Source: Nannobrachium achirus (lineage: Eukaryota > Chordata > Actinopteri > Myctophiformes > Myctophidae). From it: a stretch of DNA of 64,000 bases. The stretch covers positions 59,912,061 to 59,976,060 of the forward strand of contig OY997647.1 in NCBI GenBank assembly GCA_963921795.1. The letters are read 5' to 3'. Below the pieces are notes generated by a model. The model worked only from the letters and a program-made list of their open reading frames with translations. It had not been told where the DNA came from and made no database searches. This document shows, piece by piece, positions 22,256 through 33,200 of the stretch. Each line of letters opens with the position of its first letter. Position 1 is the stretch's first letter. Position numbers and translations under genes: made by a program.

Positions 22256-22509
22256 AAAAAATGAAACATGCAAGGTGTGTGTCTACCAGACAGCAAAGAC
22301 ATTTGGCAACGGCCCAGACGGCGCTGTGCTGGTTGACCAGCCTGTCAAATGAGAGCATGAGAGAGAGAGGTGTTTATTTGGGTGACAGAAATGACAAACA
22401 GGATCCATTAGGGAGAAGAGGGTGTCTCTCTCTCTCTCTTTCCCTCCAAAGTGTTTCCTGTTCTGCACAGGAGAATGAACAACAAACACATTCACGTCTC
22501 GAGTGACTG

Positions 22510-22706
22510 TTGTTACTGTCGGGCAGAAACCTCGTATCTCCAAGTTTCAAATGTGTATGTTTGACAAGTAGTGAAAATAGCAGATCTACAAGCACACCAC
22601 GAGGCGTTGTGTGCTTGTAGATCTGCTATTTTCACTATTTTAAATCGTTTTCAAAATGACAAAAAAATGAAGGTTTTGGACATACAGGGTTTCCACCCGA
22701 CAACTA
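22510..22706 (+). mobile_element. MITE-A copy 8, short
   Basis: TTGTTACTGTCGGGCAGAAA to CCGACAACTACTTTTT; the ~45-bp segment CCCTGCTTCATC... between left end and hairpin is absent. Confidence 0.8.
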
Positions 22707-23061
22707 CTTTTTCCCCCCTAAATGAATGCCCTACTTTGAAAAGTACTACCAAGCGCTTGTGACAAAATGATAACCAGTAAAGCTGGTTGCACACTGCACT
22801 GCGTGTTTTCATTGCGTTTTGGAAATCCGAAATCCGGAAGCCAGGGAGAGAGAGAGGAAAGAGAGAGAGAGAGCAAGGGACTCAGTGGTAACAGTTGCGA
22901 AAATCGCAAAAAACAACCCTGGTCCGAAAATAAATACGAAGCGGGCGGCAGTGTGCAAACGTGATTGACAAGGTGAAGTTGATTTTTTTTATTTATTTAC
23001 GTGTTCCGAAATTCACTCCGATATTCGGCCCGAAAAACGCAGCAGTGTGCAAAGACCTTTA

Positions 23062-24062
23062 GACTCCCTAATCGGGAGATAATTAACTCACTTAGCGCCG
23101 AGCGAGCCAGATTTCAATATGAATCTGCGCTTATAACGCCAGGAAATAGCTATATTGAATCCCCAAAATCACATTACATAACCAGGTACACGTGCCTGCG
23201 AATGCCACAAGATGACCACTAGAGTGAGCCATAGCCCATAGACTTTCCATGGTCCCATGTTAAGTCAGAATAAAAAACGAGGTTCAGGACATAACAGGAT
23301 GGTACAATGACATGCTCTCCATTGACATTCAATGGACAGGCCGCGGGCCGCCATTTGAGCTCAATACTGCTCAATTCGTGCTTGATCGTCTCAAACCACC
23401 ATTGGTATGGGCATCGGAACGTATATAGATGCCACACAGAAAGTTTCCGAATCAAAATCCGACCTAGTGAAGCTACGTGAGGGTCGGATGGTTTGCATTG
23501 AGCCTAGCGGCTAACAGAGGCCTACGTAAACAGGAAGCTATGGCTTAAAGGTGACGTCATAATCGTATCCTTTTTTTTCACGGTTTTCATCTGTATGCTA
23601 GTCGAAGGTAAGCTAACCGTTCCGCTCCGTCTATCAACCCAAATTAAAAGCTTAAACAATGCTTTTATATAAAAGTCGCTCCGAGTCGCTCGGCACTAAA
23701 CGCCATCATTAGTTAGTCGCCCCGAAAGTCGCTCGGTGCTAAGTGAGTTAATCGACCGTCAGGTCGCATACAGCAACTTTAGAAGGCAATGGTAGCCAAT
23801 CAGGAGGGAATATGGGAAATTGGACAGATCCATGTTGATGACATGACTTTAGAGATACTGTGTACCGCTTTGCGTGATTTTAGGGCAAAGTCCAAAAATG
23901 TGTTTTGCAAGAATCGGCCTCATGGTGGCGCTAGAAGAGGGCCATGTGAGAAACGGAGATATGAGTAGGGCAAAAGTGTGACGTGTGACAGACAGACTGA
24001 CCGACTGACAGACTGACAGCCGGTGGAGGTTTTGATAGTAACTGCGACCTGACGGTCGCAAT
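23062..24062. mobile_element. Element E copy, split by J
   Basis: CTCCCTAATCGGGAGATAA on the left and CGACCGTCAGGTCGCATA on the right of J join into an E-type core. Then GCGTGATTTTAGGGCAAAG, CATGGTGGCGCTAGAAGAGG and the end GCGACCTGACGGTCGCAATT. Confidence 0.65.
23087..23747. mobile_element. TTAA element J
   Basis: TTAA at 23083-23086 and 23748-23751. Inverted ends CTCACTTAGCGCCGAGCGA and TCGCTCGGTGCTAAGTGAG (18 of 19). No long ORF in 661 bp. Inserted in element E. Confidence 0.85.
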
Positions 24063-24977
24063 TAAAACTTCTTGCCTGCGGGTCGACTTTTAAAACGACA
24101 TTCTAACTAGGAGACTCTCAATTTTTTTGCAATTTATTGGATATTTTTTGCTGAATAAATGGTCTTGCCTACCTTGTACGATGGTATCGAGTGACCGTGT
24201 AAAGTAAGGATTGGTTGGTGACGTCACCGCTAGCTCAGGCCTCCTCTGTGTAAAATCGCCTATGCTAGCCGTTGGTTTCAATACACACTACAATACATAA
24301 CGCTGCGTCATTACGTCGGATTTTGACCCGTTTTTAAGTGTCTGTGGCGTGGATACATGTTCCAGCCGATGGGCCATCATAATATTTACACCATCAAGTG
24401 CGCGCGTGGCGCACACGGTCCCACGCTAATGGTTAGCTCCAGACCAATGTTAACGGACGCAGTAGGCCAACTATGGCCACGTGATCACTCCATCCTTGAA
24501 AAGCATAGATATGTGTTGAAAAGCTTATCGTTGGCGTGCTCTAGTGGTATATTAAATCCAACACAGCCTCTAGCCATTCAAAGCCACGTAATGTTGAACT
24601 GAAAAATTAATGATATTCCTGGCAGTATTAGCGCACATCCATATTTTAAGTTCGCAGGGAATGGGTTAATTGGATCCATTGGAACATGTTTTTTTTTTTC
24701 CTTCCGCATCCTGAAAAGTAACAGTTTTAGTGAAGGTTTTCCCGACAGCAACAATATCAAACCTTTTCGTTTAAGACCCGCTTCGTGAGTTGTGCCCGCT
24801 GCGGAGGATGTTTGCTGCTCATAGGAGATTACCACCGTTTGTCTTTGTTTAATCAGATCATTTCAGCAGGATCAATGACCGGTCTGTGTGTTTGTCTGCT
24901 CCTAGCCCTATAATTCCTCTGTTTGTTTCTACTTCTCTTCTGCTTTCTCTTTTTATGTCTCCTTACTTTCTTCTTTC
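24063..24977. other. Intron; MITE-M fragment near 24735-24755
   Basis: AGTGAAGGTTTTCCCGACAG resembles a MITE-M right end. Otherwise nothing recognised. Confidence 0.35.
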
Positions 24978-24981
24978 AGTT

Positions 24982-25106
<125 letters not shown>

Positions 25107-25441
25107 GCTCCTGTCTATAAATATTCTTATCTATATTATGTCATAGATTGAGACATGTATTTAAACAGACATGAATTCAGCTGTCATAGCAGTATCGCAG
25201 TAAGCATTAAACAAATGTTAATGGTAGAGAACAAGTACAGAAAAAGTAGGAGGGTAACACTAATTAAAATAAGATAACAATATAAAAGTATAAAGGACTA
25301 GTTCAAATCTGCGACCTGGCCCTCTGCACCCGGGCTCGTCAGGTTGCATAATGTAGAAGCCATCAGTAGATAGAAATAGAGGCATGGGCATGGTGGGCAT
25401 TCTATCTCCAATAGAAACAGCATATAAATACTCTTAATTAA

Positions 25442-25925
25442 CCCATTTAGGCCTAGGATTATTGACTGCTTTAACTATTGAAAAATAGCAAATATACAAG
25501 CTCACAGCGCGGCACCGAGTGCCACGCTGCGAGCTTGTAGATCTGCTATTTTTGAAAAATCATGATTTATTTTACAAGTCTTTGAATATATCTACTTAAA
25601 AGCGAACATTTGTAAATCAAATATTTGCTTCTGGGTGGTCCATGGAACAACGTATTTTGAGATGGGGGTCCGTGGCCAAATACCTGTAATTTTGGGGGTC
25701 CTTGACATGAAAATGTTTGAGAACAGCATGATTTAGAGGAAGGATTTAGAAGTCGGGTCAAAGATCGGGTCAAAGATATTCAAAGACTTGCACTCATTTT
25801 CACGATTTTTCAAAAATAGCAGATCTTGCTTGTATATCTGCTATTTTTCTAAAGTTAAAGCATAAAATAATGGTTGAAGTGGTTAAAATCTAACGCGACT
25901 CGGGCGCGTTCCAGGTATTTGAGAG
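25442..25925. mobile_element. TTAA-C element copy 2
   Basis: TTAA at 25438-25441 and 25926-25929. Left end CCCATTTAGGCCTAGGA. Two hairpins (25484-25550; 25818-25845) bracket an inverted block ending GGGGGTCCTTGACATGAAAA. The right end is rearranged (repeat of GTCGGGTCAAAGAT). Confidence 0.65.
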
Positions 25926-25971
25926 TTAAAGACATAAGGACTTACCTGGCTGTCACTGGCCTCTTCCTAAT

Positions 25972-26612
25972 TCCTATCTACTAGTAAGACGCCTCAGGGC
26001 GACAAGCAACCGAGGTCGCGCCATGTCTTGGCCAGTGATGTATATCGGACCAGTTACTCATATATGGAGATCCATGTACTGTATATGGAGATATGCTGTT
26101 GAGACCCCAAACATGCTTACTCAGTTATTCGTTATGTGAAAATCCTATGACGTCTATCACATCTGACATGATACTGTACATACCATCCCTTTCATGCCCA
26201 TACATGGAGATCCCTGTCTGAACCAGCCACACAGATATGGGCTGTTTACCTCCATATATGGGCATTCCCATATGAAGTCCTGTTAGATATGGGCTTAACA
26301 TTGATGACATCAGGGATCTCCATATATGGGCATAGAGTGGTGCCCATGACATCACATCATACAATCCCTTTTATGCCCCTGCATGGATATCCCTGTCTGA
26401 ACCAGCCACACCACTGTGATGACACCTGTTTATGCCCATATATGGAGATCCCTGCTCTGAGTATCTGACATCACTGTGATGTCACCTGTGATGTCACAGT
26501 GATGTGTCAGGGGAACCACAGTGTCAGGCGTTATCCCTTCTCTGAGTATCTGATATCACTGTGATGTCACCTGTGATGTCACAGTGATGTGTCAGGGGAA
26601 CCACAAGTGTCA
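25972..26612. repeat. Repeat T (CCATATATGG blocks)
   Basis: Alternating TCCATATATGGGCAT and GCCCATATATGGAGATCC motifs, followed by two 88-bp tandem units holding CATCACTGTGATGTCACCTG. The same family occurs inverted at 53945-54228 and at 63805-64000. Confidence 0.7.
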
Positions 26613-27208
26613 GGCATTACCCGTACGGACGGATACAGACAATCTGTGCCGGTTCTGACGGTAAACTGCGACCTACATTCGCAATCATACGTTACTATCT
26701 ATTATACGATCCTATTACCGTATGTGTCTACATACAATTTTCTATCTATGTATTTCTCTTCCTGTATAATGTATCTTAATTACAATGTGGAATGCGCCCA
26801 ATACAAATTACTGTACATTCTTGTTCTTTTCATTGCCGCAGGCGGCACCTGTTTTCAGCGTACATTCAAGCTGCATGTTTTTTATAAACGGCGTGTAGGA
26901 ATGTGTGTTGAGTGCATCCAGACTCAAGTATCGGGCCAGATTGGAGATACCAGCATGCATCTGGGCTCCATGTGATCTGATGATCCTGAAGCAGCTGTCA
27001 GTACATGCGTTCATATTCCATGAATAATGTCTGACTACTTTGACGACAAGGTTGAGGACAGCACCTTTTTCATTCTAAAATGCAGGCCAGGAGAGATTTA
27101 TCGGAGCTAAAATGGTTCAATAAATCTCTGCTAGTCTGCATTTCCTTTCTCTGGAGTGATCTCCCTCTATATGTGGGATAGAGTCGTAGCCACTGGCAGC
27201 TTTTTATA
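26613..27208. other. No gene seen
   Basis: Begins with an E-like end (TGCGACCTACATTCGCAATC), then AT-rich intron. Confidence 0.4.
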
Positions 27209-27476
27209 TATTGTCACTGTCGGGCAGAAACCTCGTATCTCCCAAGTTTCAAATTTGTAATTTTTTTTTTCGCAAAGTAAAAGCCCTGCTTCATCGTAAA
27301 AGGCAGTCGCACAAAAGTAGTGAAAACGGCTGATCTACAAGCACAGAACGCCTCGTGGTGCGAGGCGTTGTGTGCTTGTAGATCGGCTGTTTTCACTAGT
27401 TTAAATCATTTTTAAAATGATAAATACAAAACGAAGAGTTTTGAACATACAAGGTTTCCAGCCGACAACGACGATA
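27209..27476 (+). mobile_element. MITE-A copy 9, full length
   Basis: TATTGTCACTGTCGGGCAGA to GCCGACAACGACGATATA, with a complete hairpin at 27318-27400. Confidence 0.85.
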
Positions 27477-27632
27477 TAAAACTAAAGCCACTGATTATCT
27501 AACTCAAAGGTAAAAGTCGTTGCCACCGCAATCATACACGCTTTCACAAACCGTGGCAGAAATGTCAGCTGCGCATTTCAGTGGACTTGTAAAGATACAG
27601 ACTTATTGAGTCATTCCTCACATGGTTTAGAA

Positions 27633-28002
27633 CAGTGGTTCTAAACCTTTTCAGACTGTGACCCCCAAAATAATCATATTTTAACTGGGTACCCCCACCC
27701 TGACGAGCACTAAGAGTTGAGGCATTACATTTTGTATAACACGGTTTTCTATTGTGAAAATACCAGATCTACATGCTCACAACGCCTCGCGTGTAGATCG
27801 GCTATTTTCACAATTTCTGCCTCTAATATTTGACAATTTGGCCATGTTTATAATTTTGGAGGTATTAAAAAAGTATTTAAATTGACACTTTAGAAATGTG
27901 CACATAGGCACTGTTGAGTGAGAAAAACATTGTTTCACATCAAGCTGATCATCTGGGGACCACCAAAAATAATTTGGGCTCCTGACCCTCAGGTTGAGAA
28001 CC
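27633..28002. mobile_element. hAT-D copy 2 with hairpin
   Basis: CAGTGGTTCTAAACCTTTTC to CAGGTTGAGAACC. Compared with the copy at 6672 it carries an intact hairpin (27746-27805: AAAATACCAGATCTACATGC ... GTGTAGATCGGCTATTTT). Confidence 0.7.
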
Positions 28003-28601
28003 AGGATCTCTTCTCCGCCAGTACCCCCCCCCCCACCCCCACCCCACTATTTCAGTCTAGTTTCTAGTATTTGTTGACGAAATCTTAAATGTATTTTTTG
28101 TCTCAGTTTTTGTCACCATAGCTTAGTTTTTAATTTAGTTTTTGTCAGTGTAAAAAGGTAGTCAACGAACATTTTTCATTAAACAGTAGTTTTTAGTCGA
28201 CAAAATTAACACGATAAGGTAACACCCATCCAAGCCAATTCAGGGTAATAATAATAATAATAATTATTATAATTTTTCACTTCCACCCATGTTTCCACCA
28301 GTCTTTCTTTCTTTCGAACACTCTCGCCTGTCAATCTATAGCTGTCAATCTCTCTTGCTGTGACTGTCTATTATTATTAGTGAATAATACAGCGAGCCTC
28401 AGAGCACAGAGACCCTCTACTCTCTACTCTATCCCATCTCTCAACTGGCTGGGTTGACGCCAGGCCTTCGGATTGACATTGGAATTCACTGGCAGTAGTT
28501 TATCTGTGATTGACTGAGCACAGACAGACTGCTGGTGCATTGGAACCATCAATATTATGGTTCCAAAACCCCAAAACTCCACTGACGTTTGATACATTGT
28601 A

Positions 28602-29085
28602 TATTGTTGCTGTCGGAAAGGAGACTGTGTGACCAAATCTGTTATTTTCAGGAAATTGGTAAAAATGTAGACGGGGTACGCATTATTGTGTATTATTATA
28701 TTATGCAATGCGAGCTTGTAGATCTGCCATTTTAGAAAAATGACCCGATTTTGTCCCGAAGTGTCTTTTGAATCCTTCTAAGGTTTCTTGGAAAACCTAT
28801 TCTTCTATGTCAGTGGTTCTCAAACCTTTTCACATGAAGGACCCCCAAAATGATATGTATTTGACCACAGACCCCCATCTCAAAATATTTTGTTCCAGAG
28901 ACCACACAGAAGCAAAATTTGAGTTACAAACGTTTGCTTTAAAAATACATGTATTCAAAGATTCACACACATTCTCATGATTTTTCAAAAATAGCAGATC
29001 TACAAGCTCACAGAGCTTGTATACCTGCTAATTTTCAATAGTTAAAGCATAACATAATTCTAGGCCTAAATGGATTAATACCTTG
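28602..29085. mobile_element. MITE-M fragment plus TTAA-C copy 3
   Basis: TATTGTTGCTGTCGGAAAGG (M start) at 28602 is followed by a C-type body: GTCAGTGGTTCTCAAACCTT, hairpin 28985-29037, and the right end TTCTAGGCCTAAATGG before TTAA at about 29083. Confidence 0.55.
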
Positions 29086-29379
29086 GTTGTCTAGATATAA
29101 AACCTAAAGACACTTGAGCACTTTCAACCTGAAGTAGATTATATCTCAATGTATTCTTTGTGGTTACATCTTGTGTACATAAGAGTAAAAATATTATGTT
29201 CTGGTTCCTCAATCAAAGGATACTGTATTAAGAAAAATAGCAGTTTGTCAATTGGTAAAGCTATCAAAAGACACTGATGGGATTAGGACATGAGTATATT
29301 GTGCAAAGAACACTCATTTTCCCCAGAGGAGGAGAGTGCAGGAAATTGCTGGCAATTTCTTTTAAAAAATAGAGACGCA

Positions 29380-29530
29380 CGTGTTGTGAGCTTTTATATG
29401 AGCTAATTTACCTTACCATATTGTGTGTCACTGTCATACGACGAAGAACAAATTGCACCATTTATTTATATATAAACGTAAAAAGATGAAATATGGAGAT
29501 ATAACGTTTTCTGCCCGACAGGCGACAGCA
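29380..29530. mobile_element. MITE-M 3' fragment
   Basis: TGTGTCACTGTCATACGACG, then GGAGATATAACGTTTTCTGC and CCGACAGGCGACAGCA, matching the M end at 36895. Confidence 0.45.
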
Positions 29531-29908
29531 AATTCCCAGCGGCAGAGGCGAGGGATTACGTTTTCACCCCCATGAGTCTGTCCGTGAGTCTATGAGCCCA
29601 CTCTTGGACACCACTCGAACCAATGCCGTCAAACATTGCATACACTGTAAACAACACAGTCAAAAGCAATTGCACTTAAACCCATAGGACGGCTGCACCC
29701 CATGACTGACACAGCCCTGGGTAGGCAACCCGACCTGGCAGGGATCTGCGCTCTAAGGACCACAGCTAGTACTTACTTAAAGGGCCACTTCACCTCTGGG
29801 ACAACCCGATCTTATTTTATTGTCGTTTGGGACACGATCAACACACTCCTGAGTTATTTTTTGTGTTCAATCTGTTTTTTGAGATATTTTAGTATTTCAG
29901 CATGTACT
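29531..29908. other. No gene seen
   Basis: Intron upstream of the second exon; no element recognised. Confidence 0.4.
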
Positions 29909-29948
29909 AGTGATGCGTTTTGCATCATATGATGCAAAACGCATCACT
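29909..29948. repeat. Perfect 40-bp palindrome
   Basis: The 20-bp half-site AGTGATGCGTTTTGCATCAT is followed with no spacer by its exact complement. It lies 231 bp before the rbms3 exon. Confidence 0.9.
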
Positions 29949-30179
29949 GATGATTCAAAATGCATCTGGTGACATCAGGTATCTCCAATTCTGTCTTGGC
30001 CATACATGGAGCGTGCCATGAGACGTGACTGACGCACAGATGAGGCGTGATGCACAGGTTCTGCAGGCTTTCATACTAAATGCGACCTACGATCGCTGTT
30101 AGTTTTCACTTAACGGCAGCTTGATGTGAATGAGGTGGGAATGAATTGAACTCAACAGCACTATTTGTGTTTCTCACAG

Positions 30180-30230
30180 GTCCAGAGTACGTCCTGGATG
30201 CCTCATCAACAATATGTTATGCAACCTACC
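30180..30230 (+). CDS. rbms3: rbms3 internal coding exon (VQSTSWMP exon)
   Basis: A 51-nt exon follows TTTCTCACAG and ends at ACC|GTAAGT. In phase 0 it encodes exactly 17 residues, VQSTSWMPHQQYVMQPT, which continue the VSTYQ end of the 9527 exon just as in RBMS3 (VQSTSWMPH..YVMQPTG). The last nine bases, CAACCTACC (Gln-Pro-Thr), and the following donor are the start of the 47-bp tandem repeat that fills the next 5.2 kb, so the true donor is the first of about 110 near-identical ones. The next RBMS3 exon (GAVITPTMDHP... in family members) was not found downstream; it lies beyond the window, in the assembly gap, or was missed. Confidence 0.88.
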
Positions 30231-33200
30231 GTAAGTCTGCACCATTCACCTATTGAACTACACATTAACAACCTACCGTAAGTCTGCACCATTCACCTAT
30301 TGAACTACACATTTACAACCTACGTAAGTCTGCACCATTCACCTATTGAACTACACATTTACAACCTACGTAAGTCTGCACCATTCACCTATTGAACTAC
30401 ACATTAACAACCTACCGTAAGTCTGTACCATTCACCTATTGAACTACACATTTACAACCTACCGTAAGTCTGTACCATTCACCTATTGAACTACACATTA
30501 ACAACCTACCGTAAGTCTGTACCATTCACCTATTGAACTACACATTTACAACCTACCGTAAGTCTGTACCATTCACCTATTGAACTACACATTAACAACC
30601 TACCGTAAGTCTGTACCATTCACCTATAGAACTACACATTAACAACCTACCGTAAGTCTGTACCATTCACCTATTGAACTACACATTAACAACCTACCGT
30701 AAGTCTGTACCATTCACCTATTGAACTACACATTAACAACCTACCGTAAGTCTGTACCATTCACCTATTGAACTACACATTAACAACCTACCGTAAGTCT
30801 GTACCATTCACCTATAGAACTACACATTAACAACCTACCGTAAGTCTGTACCATTCACCTATTGAACTACACATTAACAACCTACCGTAAGTCTGTACCA
30901 TTCACCTATTGAACTACACATTAACAACCTACCGTAAGTCTGTACCATTCACCTATTGAACTACACATTAACAACCTACCGTAAGTCTGTACCATTCACC
31001 TATTGAACTACACATTTACAACCTACCGTAAGTCTGCACCATTCACCTATTGAACTACACATTAACAACCTACCGTAAGTCTGTACCATTCACCTATTGA
31101 ACTACACATTTACAACCTACCGTAAGTCTGCACCATTCACCTATTGAACTACACATTAACAACCTACCGTAAGTCTGTACCATTCACCTATTGAACTACA
31201 CATTTACAACCTACCGTAAGTCTGTACCATTCACCTATTGAACTACACATTTACAACCTACCGTAAGTCTGTACCATTCACCTATATAGAACTACACATT
31301 TACAACCTACCGTAAGTCTGTACCATTCACCTATAGAACTACACATGTACAACCTACCGTAAGTCTGCACCATTCACCTATAGAACTACACATTAACAAC
31401 CTACCGTAAGTCTGCACCATTCACCTATTGAACTACACATTAACAACCTACAGTAATGTCTGCACCATTCACCTATTGAACTACACATTAACAACCTACC
31501 GTAAGTCTGCACCATTCATCTATTGAACTACACATTAACAACCTACCATAAGTCTGCACCATTCACCTATTGAACTACACATTAACAACCTACCGTAAGT
31601 CTGCACCATTCACCTATTGAACTACACATTAACAACCTACCATAAGTCTGCACCATTCATCTATTGAACTACACATTTACAACCTAGTGTAAGTCTGTAC
31701 CATTCACCTATTGAACTACACATTTACAACCTACCGTAAGTCTGCACCATTCACCTATTGAACTACACATTTACAACCTACCGTAAGTCTGCACCATTCA
31801 CCTATAGAACTACACATTTACAACCTACCGTAAGTCTGCACCATTCACCTATTGAACTACACATTAACAACCTACCGTAAGTCTGCACCATTCACCTATT
31901 GAACTACACATTTACAACCTAGTGTAAGTCTGTACCATTCACCTATAGAACTACACATTAACAACCTACCGTAAGTCTGTACCATTCACCTATAGAACTA
32001 CACATTAACAACCTACCGTAAGTCTGCACCATTCACCTATTGAACTACACATTAACAACCTACCGTAAGTCTGTACCATTCACCTATTGAACTACACATT
32101 TATAACCTACCATAAGTCTGCACCATTCACCTATAGAACTACACATTAACAACCTACCGTAAGTCTGTACCATTCACCTATTGAACTACACATTAACAAC
32201 CAACCGTAAGTCTGCACCATTCACCTATTGAACTACACATTAACAACCTACCGTAAGTCTGCACCATTCACCTATTGAACTACACATTTACAACCTACCG
32301 TAAGTCTGTACCATTCACCTATTGAACTACACATTTACAACCTACCGTAAGTCTGCACCATTCACCTATTGAACTACACATTTACAACATACCGTAAGTC
32401 TGTACCATTCACCTATTGAACTACACATTTACAACCTACCGTAAGTCTGCACCATTCACCTATTGAACTACACATTTACAACCTACCGTAAGTCTGCACC
32501 ATTCACCTATAGAACTACACATTAACAACCTACCGTAAGTCTGTACCATTCACCTATTGAACTACACATTAACAACCAACCGTAAGTCTGCACCATTCAC
32601 CTATTGAACTACACATTAACAACCTACCGTAAGTCTGCACCATTCACCTATTGAACTACACATTAACAACCTACCGTAAGTCTGTACCATTCACCTATTG
32701 AACTACACATTAACAACCTACCGTAAGTCTGTACCATTCACCTATTGAACTACACATTAACAACCTACCGTAAGTCTGTACCATTCACCTATAGAACTAC
32801 ACATTAACAACCTACCGTAAGTCTGTACCATTCACCTATTGAACTACACATTAACAACCTACCGTAAGTCTGTACCATTCACCTATTGAACTACACATTA
32901 ACAACCTACCGTAAGTCTGTACCATTCACCTATTGAACTACACATTAACAACCTACCGTAAGTCTGTACCATTCACCTATTGAACTACACATTTACAACC
33001 TACCGTAAGTCTGCACCATTCACCTATTGAACTACACATTAACAACCTACCGTAAGTCTGTACCATTCACCTATTGAACTACACATTTACAACCTACCGT
33101 AAGTCTGCACCATTCACCTATTGAACTACACATTAACAACCTACCGTAAGTCTGTACCATTCACCTATTGAACTACACATTTACAACCTACCGTAAGTCT

